From GM7GCV1 sp965221105 (GTDB lineage: Bacteria; Pseudomonadota; Gammaproteobacteria; Pseudomonadales; GM7GCV1): a stretch of 64,000 nt of DNA. The translations under genes were made by a program, and so were the position numbers. This document shows positions 53,817-62,091 of this stretch, one piece after another; the stretch's first letter is position 1, and every line of letters begins with the position of its first letter. The notes under the pieces are model-generated. The model saw only the letters and a program-made list of their open reading frames with translations. It made no database searches and had not been told where the DNA came from. Location: assembly GCA_965221105.1 (NCBI GenBank), contig OZ244871.1, positions 62,001 to 126,000 of the forward strand, written 5' to 3'.

Positions 53817-53950
53817 CTCAAAACCTTTGTGCCCAGGAGTCTATTCCAATCCAGAAATGAGTCTGAAATGGGTAATAAGCCCAGGGTGATTCCATGGGGT
53901 GTTCTAGCGTATAATTGGTCAGCTACCATTGTCCAATAAAACAGCACTGA

Positions 53951-54724
53951 ATGTTCACTGTAACGCCTGTTCCGGCCTTTAGCGACAACTACTTCTGGCT
54001 GATTGAATCAGCTGGAGAATGCTGGGTCGTGGATCCAGGTGACGCACGACCGGTATGCCAGACAATTGAAGAGAGGGGCCTTGACCTCAGCGGCATTCTG
54101 GTCACGCACCACCACCCGGATCACGTGGGGGGCATTGCGGAACTTGTGGGTTTGGAAACACCGGTCATCGGGCCTGCCCGGAGGGTCTTGCCCCAGGTTA
54201 CGGACCCGGTCTCCGATGGCGACACCCGGGAAATTTTCGGTGTTTCTTTCCGCGTCATTGAAGTGCCTGGACACACACTGAACCATATCGCCTACTATGC
54301 GGAGCCGCCCGGGCAGGAACCACTGTTATTTTGCGGTGACACGCTGTTTGCCGGAGGTTGTGGGCGACTGTTTGAGGGCTCGCCACAACAGATGTTTTCG
54401 TCTTTGCAGAAGCTCGCAGCACTCCCTGATGAGACCCTGGTGTATTGCGCCCACGAATACACCCTCGCAAACCTCACATTTGCACACAGCCTGGAGCCGA
54501 ACAATGCCGCACTCAGATCGCGTATCAGTGATGCGGAAAATCTGCGTAACACAGGCACCCCAACTGTCCCATCTGACATGCGCCTTGAAAAGGCAACGAA
54601 TCCGTTCCTCAGAACGGATTCTCCAGAACTGATTCAGAGCGTGCGCGAGCAGGGGTGCAGCTCTATTGGAAGCCCATCGGAGATATTTGCCGCTGTGCGC
54701 GCAATAAAAGATAACTTCAGATAG
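53951..54724 (+). CDS. gloB: Hydroxyacylglutathione hydrolase (glyoxalase II)
   Basis: Hydrolyses S-lactoylglutathione in methylglyoxal detoxification. The 257-residue protein has the metal motif THHHPDHVGG (THxHxDH), the second His in EVPGHTLNHIAYY, LLFCGDTLFAGGCGRLFEGS and CAHEYTLANL. ATG 53951 is the family start. In E. coli mltD lies next door; here the neighbour after 160 bp is IS66 scrap and only the tail of mltD remains (55887-56208). Confidence 0.95.
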   Translation: MFTVTPVPAFSDNYFWLIESAGECWVVDPGDARPVCQTIEERGLDLSGILVTHHHPDHVGGIAELVGLETPVIGPARRVLPQVTDPVSDGDTREIFGVSFRVIEVPGHTLNHIAYYAEPPGQEPLLFCGDTLFAGGCGRLFEGSPQQMFSSLQKLAALPDETLVYCAHEYTLANLTFAHSLEPNNAALRSRISDAENLRNTGTPTVPSDMRLEKATNPFLRTDSPELIQSVREQGCSSIGSPSEIFAAVRAIKDNFR

Positions 54725-54887
54725 GACCGATGAGCTGACTCAGAGAAATTTTTTGCGTGAGATTTCCGTGTCAGTTTCTGCGTCGCTATAACCATCGTCA
54801 CAACACAGGCCTTTCTCCAATACAGCAATGTTTCACTTCAAAACACGCATTCTGCCAGTGGCGGTCTGTCTTGGGGTGGGCGCGCCC

Positions 54888-55038
54888 AGGCCTACTACCG
54901 AATCTCAAGCTATCTCCAATCCATGACCCACCAGGGCTACAATCCGCTGACCGCCATCCAGATCGCCCTCAACGGCACCGCCGCCACAATGATCAAGCAG
55001 GAGAAGGGGGCGAGTAGTTACAAACTCACAAATTCTTG
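54888..55038 (+). pseudogene. IS66 transposase, last 50 codons
   Basis: AYYRISSYLQSMTHQGYNPL and TAIQIALNGTAATMIKQEKG then ASSYKLTNS stop match the end of the IS66 copy at 44639-45196, with better agreement to the family (TYL and GYN kept). Nothing else of the IS is present. Confidence 0.75.
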
Positions 55039-55886
55039 ATGGGGATGCCGCTTTGTGGACTCCCCCGAACAGGACACCAAGCTCAATCAGGAAACAAGAG
55101 TGTACCTACCAAATTCATCGAAGGGACTCGGGGTTCCACCAGATTGGGTCTGCTCTATATCGACGTTGTGACGGTCGGCGGGTGCCAGGGAAGGCGGGTT
55201 GCGGAATCGACTGCCTCATTCGCCGGCACGGGGGAGGATGTATCGGGGGGGGGTGCTTCATTGGGGTCGTCTCCAAGTACAATTGGATTAAGTATTCTAT
55301 GAGACTGGCCGCCAAAAGAGAAGTGTGAATTTCAATGTGAGACACTACTGACTGGGGTGTCTGCGAAGAGGGGATACAGTGCCAGGGCGCTTCACACCTC
55401 ACCGTTGCCAGTGACGCGCTGCCCTGAGGCTCCCGTGAGCTGTACAACGGGTTCTCCTCAGGGTCAACCGTGCAGAACCATTCCTTGAACAGCTGTGGGC
55501 TTCATACATTCGTACCACATTGCCCGTCTCACGGGGCACTCCGAATGGCTCATGTACGTCGAGCCGACGGGATGGTTTTCTGTCTCCCTCATCCACGGGA
55601 GCGCTGCTTACGCAGCCAAGGGCATCTACAGTGTTTCAGTGACATGACCTGTGATGTCATGTGATGGCTCAGTTGATGAGTGCTGAGGTCTCTCCTGTCA
55701 GGTTTTACTACTGTAGGCTCCTTCGATCCTTTCGGGTTTTCTGTCGAGACTGACCCCTGCATGGCGCCGTTGTACCCCTGACGGCTGGGGGAGAGATCTC
55801 AGAAGGTGTGTTGACCAACCTTCTGAGTGCCTGTGCATCCTACCCTGAGGTATTGGATTTAAAGGCCATGTGCTGTGCGCCCTCTC
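55039..55886. other. 848 bp of unassigned sequence with a hairpin
   Basis: No gene is supportable. A run of nine G lies at 55245-55253. CTCAGAAGGT (55798-55807) and its exact reverse complement (55818-55827) form a 10-bp stem with a 10-nt loop, without a following T-run. The stretch replaces the front and catalytic part of mltD, so it is probably decayed mobile DNA. Confidence 0.4.
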
Positions 55887-56208
55887 GTCGCACCTCTATG
55901 CTGTCAGAGATGATGAGTCCCTCTCGAACATAGCACTTCGCCGGGGTGTCAGTGTGCGTCGGCTGGCGCAATTGAACGATGTGACCGGCGCGTCAGTGAT
56001 TGAACCAGGACAGGTGCTGATACTGGGTACCGAGTTCTTTGACTCAGAAACACCCTTTACCGTCACGCCAGGAGACTCTCTTTTTCTGTGGTCACGGCAC
56101 GACCCAACGGTGCTGCCTCAGAGCTTGCTTTCACGCTGGGACAGCCTGACCAGAACTGAGATCACCCATCCAAGGCCAGGTTCTCCGGGAAAGTACGCCT
56201 CAAGCTGA
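55887..56208 (+). pseudogene. mltD: MltD tail: LysM repeats only
   Basis: SSHLYAVRDDESLSNIALRR, GVSVRRLAQLNDV and VIEPGQVLILGT form one LysM domain. FTVTPGDSLFLWSRHD, LLSRWDSLTRTEI and THPRPGSP form a second. These peptidoglycan-binding repeats end membrane-bound lytic transglycosylase D. The transglycosylase domain and signal peptide that should precede are missing. The position two genes from rnhA and beside gloB matches E. coli, which supports identification. The remnant has no start and should be inactive. Confidence 0.7.
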
Positions 56209-56294
56209 ACGAGAGTGGTCGCTTACGGAAAATCCGTCACGGTGTCCTACCTGGAAGCGGCCACCCGGCGTTCTTGCCATGAATCTGAGCGCGC

Positions 56295-56519
56295 TCAGCT
56301 GTCGTCACCCTCAGAATCTTCCTCAGCATCATCTTCTTCGGCTGAGGACTCTTCATCTGTTGCCTCCATCTCCATATCCATCTCCATCTCCATATCCATC
56401 TCCATTTCCATCTCCATTTCGGCGGAATCTGAGTCGGCTTCGCCTTCAGCCGCACTCAGTGGCATGGATATTAAAGCTGCAAGCAGCAGGAACAATTGCA
56501 GTAACGCTGTGATTTTCAT
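56295..56519 (-). CDS. Secreted acidic peptide with Met-Glu/Asp repeats
   Basis: A 74-residue precursor from ATG 56519, with GAGGAG seven bases upstream. MKITALLQLFLLLAALISMP and LSA form a signal peptide. The mature part begins EGEADSDSA, followed by about nine Met-Glu/Met-Asp pairs (EMEMEMEMDMEMEMDMEMEA) and a purely acidic tail to EGDDS. The DNA under the repeat is an imperfect six-base tandem (CCATCT/CCATAT/CCATTT on the plus strand, about 56362-56418). Met-rich secreted peptides can bind copper or silver, but that is only a guess. No family is recognised. Confidence 0.7.
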   Translation of the reverse strand: MKITALLQLFLLLAALISMPLSAAEGEADSDSAEMEMEMEMDMEMEMDMEMEATDEESSAEEDDAEEDSEGDDS

Positions 56520-56598
56520 GAAGTCACTCCTCGTGAACATTGGGTTGTTTTCCGTATCGGCCGAAAAAGGCCCGACCGAATCTGATTCTAACAGGCTA

Positions 56599-57321
56599 TC
56601 AATAAGTTGCAATCTCTCTTTGAATATCGTTGACCACCGCTGCCGGGTCCTTGGCCTGGGTAATGGGCCGCCCCACTACAAGGAAATCGCTGCCCCAGGC
56701 AATTGCCTGGGCAGGAGTCACAATGCGCAGTTGATCGCCGGACTCAGAACCTGCCGGACGAACCCCAGGTGTGACCGTCGCAAAGTCTTCACCACATGCC
56801 GCCTTGAGTGCCGCAGCTTCACGAGCCGAACACACTGCACCATCCAGCCCGGCCTGGGCAGCCAGCTGAGCGAGATGTACGACCTGGTCTTCCACTGAAC
56901 CTGAAATCCCAAGACCATGAAGATCAGATGTCCCCATACTGGTTAACAGTGTCACCGCAATCAGCAGTGGACGTTTTTCTGGATGTACCTGATCGAGAGC
57001 AGCACGAGCAGCGCGCATCATGTCCAAACCCCCCAAGGCATGCACGTTCAGCATCCATAAATCCATCTCGGATGCAGCCAGAACAGCTCCGGCTACGGTG
57101 TTGGGAATATCGTGAAATTTGAGATCAAGAAATACGCCAAAGCCCATGTCGATGAGCCGCCTGACAACTGTCGGTCCCGAACTGGTGAAGAGTTCCTTAC
57201 CCACTTTGACCTGGCAACTGCCAGGGTCGAGGCGGCTGGCCATATCAATTGCCTGCTGCTCACCCGGATAATCCAGTGCGACGATCAGCCGCCCGGCACG
57301 ATGGGAATCAATCGCTCTCAC
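56599..57321 (-). CDS. pyrF: Orotidine 5'-phosphate decarboxylase
   Basis: Last step of UMP synthesis. The 240-residue TIM barrel has LIVALDYPGEQQAI, VKVGKELF, the catalytic FLDLKFHDIPNTV (Asp-Lys-Asp network), and TPGVRPAGSE with the phosphate loop VVGRPITQAKDP. It begins one base after the lapB stop, so the two are coupled, as in many gammaproteobacteria. Confidence 0.95.
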   Translation of the reverse strand: MRAIDSHRAGRLIVALDYPGEQQAIDMASRLDPGSCQVKVGKELFTSSGPTVVRRLIDMGFGVFLDLKFHDIPNTVAGAVLAASEMDLWMLNVHALGGLDMMRAARAALDQVHPEKRPLLIAVTLLTSMGTSDLHGLGISGSVEDQVVHLAQLAAQAGLDGAVCSAREAAALKAACGEDFATVTPGVRPAGSESGDQLRIVTPAQAIAWGSDFLVVGRPITQAKDPAAVVNDIQREIATY

Positions 57322-57322
57322 T

Positions 57323-58504
57323 CTACCCGTTCAAATTCAAATGAAAGCGTGATCTGAGCGTCTCCCAACGCCGGCAGCTCGGACATTGCCAGTGATATTC
57401 GCGTGCTTCATATCCGCAGTGGTGACACTGATAGAATTCCGGCATACCTATGTCTTCATGCGGAGAACCTACCATGCTGATGTCCACATGGGCAACAAGA
57501 CGCTCGTCGAGCCCTGAAACGAGACGAACCGGCATATTTCCGATACCCTTGGGCCGCCTCTCTTCGAACAGCTGGACCAACCTGCCCTGCTGACGCTCCT
57601 CGCCCAGCTTTTTTGCAAGCAGAACCAGTATATGTCCTGAACCCGTCCGCCTGTATGCGGCTTCGAGCACACCCAGAAATTCCTCTTTGTGCCCGGTCGC
57701 CGTGCACACCTCCTCCAGCAAAGTCAACGCACCAGCCATGGGTTCTGCTGAATCATGAATATGGTTTTCCAGAATCTCCCGTGCCCGTTCAGGGTGGTCG
57801 AGCATGAACTCAAGCGATGCCATCAAGAGCTGGGGGCGACGATTGGGTGAGCTCACCTGCTTGGCTTGCCTGATGAAGCGGTGCGCAGTCAAATAGTCCT
57901 TATTGGACAGGGCAACTTCAGCCTGCTCACAGTAAAAATGACTGCACCGGTGGGCAATCAGCTCCTGTTCCTGTTTATCTATATGCCCGCTCAGCTCCTT
58001 GGCCGCATAGGATGCTTTGAGCCATTCACGTTCGATCTGATAGAGATCAATCAGCAGATACAACGCTGGAATACGGTGTGAACCGGATTTTTCCACCAAC
58101 TCCTGAAGGTGCTCCTCTGCGCGATCCATCAACCCCGCCTTACTGTAATCCAGTGCCAGCTCGAACCTGGCCTGGGAAATCTGTTTGTCAGACAGTCCGT
58201 CGCGACGTATCAGATTCTCATGGATGCGTATTGCACGCTCCAGCTCACCTCTGCGACGATGCAGGGCACCCAGTGTAAAGTGAGTTTCCAGGGTATCGCT
58301 GTTGACATCAAGTGCAGAGATAAAGGCATCGAGTGCATAATCCGGGAGGTCAGTGGTGACATGTGCGGTCAGCTTTTGATTTTCGAATAGCACCGGCCAA
58401 TTTCTGTATTTCCTGGGGCTGTCGCGAAACTGCCAACGGGCCAGCACCCAGCCGGAGGCGACTGCCAGAAGCAACATGAGGTAGAGAAAAATATCTGCGG
58501 TCAT
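57323..58504 (-). CDS. lapB: LPS assembly protein B
   Basis: Inner-membrane-anchored protein that brings LpxC to FtsH and controls lipopolysaccharide synthesis. The 393-residue protein has an N-terminal membrane segment (FLYLMLLLAVASGWVLARW), TPR repeats through the middle (for example DALISALDVNSDT-like DTLETHFTLGALHRRRGELE), and a C-terminal rubredoxin-like zinc site YQCHHCGYEAREYHWQCPSC. Preceded by lapA 6 bp upstream, the standard pairing. Confidence 0.93.
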   Translation of the reverse strand: MTADIFLYLMLLLAVASGWVLARWQFRDSPRKYRNWPVLFENQKLTAHVTTDLPDYALDAFISALDVNSDTLETHFTLGALHRRRGELERAIRIHENLIRRDGLSDKQISQARFELALDYSKAGLMDRAEEHLQELVEKSGSHRIPALYLLIDLYQIEREWLKASYAAKELSGHIDKQEQELIAHRCSHFYCEQAEVALSNKDYLTAHRFIRQAKQVSSPNRRPQLLMASLEFMLDHPERAREILENHIHDSAEPMAGALTLLEEVCTATGHKEEFLGVLEAAYRRTGSGHILVLLAKKLGEERQQGRLVQLFEERRPKGIGNMPVRLVSGLDERLVAHVDISMVGSPHEDIGMPEFYQCHHCGYEAREYHWQCPSCRRWETLRSRFHLNLNG

Positions 58505-58510
58505 GGGATT

Positions 58511-58810
58511 CTAAGACACCTGAGTGTCGGTACTCTTTTCAGCGCAACGCATAGCCGCTTTGTGAGCGCGGCTCAGCCTGAATTTATAGGCCAGAATCAA
58601 AGGATAGGAGGCCACCAGGGACAGCAGCACACCAGTGACCAGACCCAGAATAAAGACGCCCCCCACACTCAGGGTTCGGCTTCCCGCCAAAAAGCTGAAT
58701 TCGACCAATTGCTCATTCGCGGTCAGGAAAACAAGTCCAACTACAAATACAAAGATACAGGACAGCAGGAGGAGAATTCGTTTCAGCCAAAGCATGGAAA
58801 ATGCCCGCAT
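58511..58810 (-). CDS. lapA: LPS assembly protein A
   Basis: A 99-residue DUF1049 protein with two membrane spans (ILLLLSCIFVFVVGLVFL and VFILGLVTGVLLSLVASY) joined by the conserved NEQLVEFSFLAG linker. The start could be ATG 58810 or the ATG five codons later; the later one leaves a more typical N-terminus. It forms an operon with lapB and pyrF. Confidence 0.9.
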   Translation of the reverse strand: MRAFSMLWLKRILLLLSCIFVFVVGLVFLTANEQLVEFSFLAGSRTLSVGGVFILGLVTGVLLSLVASYPLILAYKFRLSRAHKAAMRCAEKSTDTQVS

Positions 58811-58927
58811 TTCCAGGGGGAACGGAAGCTCTGGTAGCTTCCATCCAGAGAGAATCAGCAGACTTTATGATAATCCATTGAAAACGAAATGTCTCTTCCA
58901 ATTGGACTCCGGAGAGAGGACATGCAG

Positions 58928-59206
58928 TCAGTCGTTTACTCGGCTGCGCAATTCCTTGCCAGGCTTGAAATGCGGCACATATTTGCCATTGAGTTTGACC
59001 GAATCACCGGTTTTCGGGTTTCGCCCGACTCGCGGAGCCCGATAGTGCAAACTAAAACTGCCAAAGCCCCTGATCTCAATACGCTGACCGCGGGCGAGTT
59101 GCTCAGACATCATTTCGAGAATGCTTTTCACAGCAAAATCAACATCACGGGCTTGCAGTTGATCCTGCTTGAAGGCTATTCGATCAATGAGTTCTGATTT
59201 AGTCAT
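58928..59206 (-). CDS. ihfB: Integration host factor subunit beta
   Basis: DNA-bending architectural protein. At 92 residues: MTKSELIDRIAFKQDQL, FAVKSILEMMSEQL, and the DNA-intercalating arm region RIEIRGFGSFSLHYRAPRVG followed by RNPKTGDSV. The gene lies between rpsA and lapA as in E. coli relatives; the 145 bp to rpsA may hold its own promoter. Confidence 0.96.
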   Translation of the reverse strand: MTKSELIDRIAFKQDQLQARDVDFAVKSILEMMSEQLARGQRIEIRGFGSFSLHYRAPRVGRNPKTGDSVKLNGKYVPHFKPGKELRSRVND

Positions 59207-59351
59207 CGGTCTACTCTAACTCAAACAATTCCCTGTGCGCCAGACACACTATAATGATGCATGCGCTGAATGAACTGAAACACCTCAGTTTTTTCGAAGG
59301 GAACGCGCTTCGCACGGGTCTACAACCAGTTCTTCTGCCAGGCAGGCCCAA

Positions 59352-61034
59352 CTAGCGATCCGTGTTTTCCATTTGCGCCTTGATCAGGTCACCCAGCGAA
59401 GCTGGCGCGGCATTTTCCGCTTCGGACTTGCGGTGTTTACGAATGGCGTCTTTTTCTTCATCAGCTTCACGAGCCTTGATGGAGAGAATCAGGCCGCGAT
59501 TCTTGCGGTCAATGGAGACAATTTTCACTTCAACTTCATCGCCAACATTGAGTACATTACGTGCGTCTCCAACTTTCTCCCGACTGATATCGGAGGCTTT
59601 GAGAGTACCTTCAATGTCCTCTGCCAGCGTAATGATTGCCGCTTTTGCATCGACTTCCTTGACAATACCTGTGACGATCGATCCCTTGTCATGTGCGCGC
59701 ACGTAGTCAGAGAATGGGTCATCCGACAGCTGCTTGATGCCCAGAGAAATGCGCTCACGCTCGGCATCAATTGCCAGAATAAGGGCCTCGATTTCTTCAC
59801 CTTTCCTGAATTTGCGGACCGCTTCTTCACCAGCTTCCTGCCAGGAGAGGTCGGAAAGGTGAACAAGACCATCAATATTGCCGTCCAAGCCAATAAAGAT
59901 ACCGAAATCAGTGATGGACTTGATACTGCCTGTGACCTTGTCACCTTTGGAGTGCTTCTCTGAAAACGCTTCCCAGGGGTTTTGAAAGCACTGCTTGATC
60001 CCCAGAGATACACGACGGCGTTCCGCATCAATATCCAGAATCATAACCTCGACTTCATCGCCAATCTGAACAACTTTGGACGGATGAATATTCTTGTTGG
60101 TCCAGTCCATCTCTGACACATGTACCAGGCCCTCGATTCCATCTTCCAGTTCGGCAAAGCACCCGTAGTCAGTAAGGTTCGTCACACGGGCTTTCACCTT
60201 GGTACCTTCGGGGTAGCGGTCAGACACTGCCACCCAGGGATCGTCACCCATCTGCTTGAGGCCAAGTGACACGCGATTCCGCTCGCGGTCAAACTTGAGA
60301 ACACGGACATCAAGTTCCTGTCCGATCTCGATCATTTCGGAAGGATGCTTGATTCGTTTCCAGGCCATATCCGTGATGTGCAGAAGTCCATCGATCCCAC
60401 CCAGATCAACAAAGGCTCCGTAGTCAGTGAGATTCTTGACAATGCCTTTGACAACAACACCTTCTTCCAGCGAGGCGAGCAGTGCTTCACGCTCTTCACT
60501 GTTGACACTTTCAAGCACGGCACGGCGAGATACCACCACGTTGTTGCGTTTTTGGTCGAGCTTGATGAGCTTGAATTCCAGCGACTGCCCTTCCAGATGG
60601 GTTGCTTCGCGGGTTGGACGAACATCCACCAGCGACCCTGGAAGGAAGGCCCGCACGCCACGAATATCGACGGTAAAGCCACCTTTGACCTTGCCTGTAA
60701 TCAGACCAGAAACCACATCTTCACCATTATGGGCTTTCTCAAGGTCCGCCCATGTTTCAATGCGCTGAGCTTTTTCACGAGAGAGACGGGTCAGACCAAA
60801 ACCGTCTTCCACGGCTTCAAGGGCAACCTGAACCTCGTCGCCTACGGTGACGGCGACTTCGCCCTCTTCACTGACAAACTGGTTGACGGGAATAATGCCC
60901 TCAGACTTAAGACCTGCGTGAACAGTGACCCAATCCTGATCAATATCAATAACGACACCGGTTACGATCGAACCGGGTTTCATTTCTACGGTTTTTAGAC
61001 TCTCTTCAAAGAGTTCTGCAAAGCTTTCATTCAT
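59352..61034 (-). CDS. rpsA: 30S ribosomal protein S1
   Basis: Binds mRNA on the small subunit. The 560-residue protein has six S1 repeats (for example VKGIVKNLTDYGAFVDLGGI, KARVTNLTDYGCFAELEDGI, VTGSIKSITDFGIFIGLDGN), as in gammaproteobacteria. The N-terminal ribosome-binding part begins NESFAELFEESLKTVEMKPG. The 214 bp before the start contain the probable promoter and autoregulatory leader. Confidence 0.97.
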   Translation of the reverse strand: MNESFAELFEESLKTVEMKPGSIVTGVVIDIDQDWVTVHAGLKSEGIIPVNQFVSEEGEVAVTVGDEVQVALEAVEDGFGLTRLSREKAQRIETWADLEKAHNGEDVVSGLITGKVKGGFTVDIRGVRAFLPGSLVDVRPTREATHLEGQSLEFKLIKLDQKRNNVVVSRRAVLESVNSEEREALLASLEEGVVVKGIVKNLTDYGAFVDLGGIDGLLHITDMAWKRIKHPSEMIEIGQELDVRVLKFDRERNRVSLGLKQMGDDPWVAVSDRYPEGTKVKARVTNLTDYGCFAELEDGIEGLVHVSEMDWTNKNIHPSKVVQIGDEVEVMILDIDAERRRVSLGIKQCFQNPWEAFSEKHSKGDKVTGSIKSITDFGIFIGLDGNIDGLVHLSDLSWQEAGEEAVRKFRKGEEIEALILAIDAERERISLGIKQLSDDPFSDYVRAHDKGSIVTGIVKEVDAKAAIITLAEDIEGTLKASDISREKVGDARNVLNVGDEVEVKIVSIDRKNRGLILSIKAREADEEKDAIRKHRKSEAENAAPASLGDLIKAQMENTDR

Positions 61035-61248
61035 GGAGGTACACCTGCACCTGCGGGGGGCTTGGCACGGGCCGGCAGTTCAGGCCGGGTGACATCACCA
61101 AAGCTGACCCCACCACCCTGTCAGTCAGTGGTCCGGTTCAATCAAGCGATCTGAGTCCCTGTGCTGACGGATTTTCAGATCACTGCCAGTCGAGTGCTGA
61201 GGCCAGCCCGATCAAGAAACCCTGGCGTACGTGACGGCATGAACTGGT

Positions 61249-62091
61249 TCAGGTATTGACCTGTTTCCAGAGGTTCACAGCCTGTTCAAGCACCTCATCA
61301 ATCGACATATTCGTAGAATCAATCTGGATTGCGTCTGCTGCAGGGTGAAGCGGGCTTGCTTTCCGGCTTCGATCACGCTCATCGCGCAATTCGATGTCTT
61401 GTACGAGGGCACGCAGCCTATCACCCCTGTCAAACTCATTCAAGTCCTTGTTTATCAATCGGTTAGCGCGATGCTCGGTCGATCTTTCGGCCTTTTTTTC
61501 CGCCAGCCCGTCAAGCTGCTCAAGTCGCCGCCTGGCTCGCTCTTGAGCAGATGCGGTCAGAAAGATTTTGAGTCGTGCCTCCGGAAACACAGCGGTCCCC
61601 ATGTCCCTGCCATCGGCAACCAGCCCGGGGCCATCAGCGCAGGCCCGCTGGGATTCCAGGAGTTCGGCCCTGACCTCAGGGACTGCTGCCAGTTCCGAAG
61701 CCAGTGCTGCTATGTTCTCCTGACGCAGTTCAGACGACAGGTCTTCGCCGTTGAGGAGCACCGCTCCATCTTCGAAACTGAGCGTGGTATCGCGTACCAC
61801 TGACAGGAATTCGTCCACTTTTGAGATGTCAATCCCACGCCGACGGGACAAAACAGCGAGGGTTCGGTAGAGCGCTCCGCTGTCAAGGTACCTGAATCCA
61901 AGTCGCGCCGCGAGCATCTCTGCCAAAGTACCCTTCCCGGAGCCGCTGGGCCCATCAACACAAATTATCGGAACTGGTAATCGGTCGCGCAACTGAGGTG
62001 CTCCCTCTGCTGGTTCAGATTTCCCTGCAGAGGTTTGCACATCTTTTTTTTGCGGGATTCCTCCCGGGCTGCTTCCAGGTTCTGTGAGCAT
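61249..62091 (-). CDS. cmk: Cytidylate kinase
   Basis: Phosphorylates CMP and dCMP. P-loop VDGPSGSGKGTLAEML and RDMGTAVFPEARLKIFLTAS are typical. The product is 280 residues from ATG 62091, about 40 more than the E. coli enzyme at its N-terminus (SPGGIPQKKDVQTSAGKSEP, not conserved). The start overlaps the aroA stop, which explains the extension if translation is coupled. No later ATG fits the family start, though a rarer start codon could be used. Confidence 0.92.
   Translation of the reverse strand: MLTEPGSSPGGIPQKKDVQTSAGKSEPAEGAPQLRDRLPVPIICVDGPSGSGKGTLAEMLAARLGFRYLDSGALYRTLAVLSRRRGIDISKVDEFLSVVRDTTLSFEDGAVLLNGEDLSSELRQENIAALASELAAVPEVRAELLESQRACADGPGLVADGRDMGTAVFPEARLKIFLTASAQERARRRLEQLDGLAEKKAERSTEHRANRLINKDLNEFDRGDRLRALVQDIELRDERDRSRKASPLHPAADAIQIDSTNMSIDEVLEQAVNLWKQVNT

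Noticed and set aside
55245..55253. Second phase-variable G tract
   Set aside because: The nine-G run lies in decayed sequence with no gene whose frame it could control.
55798..55827. Rho-independent terminator
   Set aside because: The perfect 10-bp hairpin has no T-run on either side and no gene ending at it.
56362..56418. Non-coding microsatellite
   Set aside because: The six-base repeat lies inside an intact frame with signal peptide and ribosome binding site, so it is treated as coding.
59373..60998. Plus-strand frames of 113-217 codons across rpsA
   Set aside because: Shadows of the S1 protein gene on the other strand.
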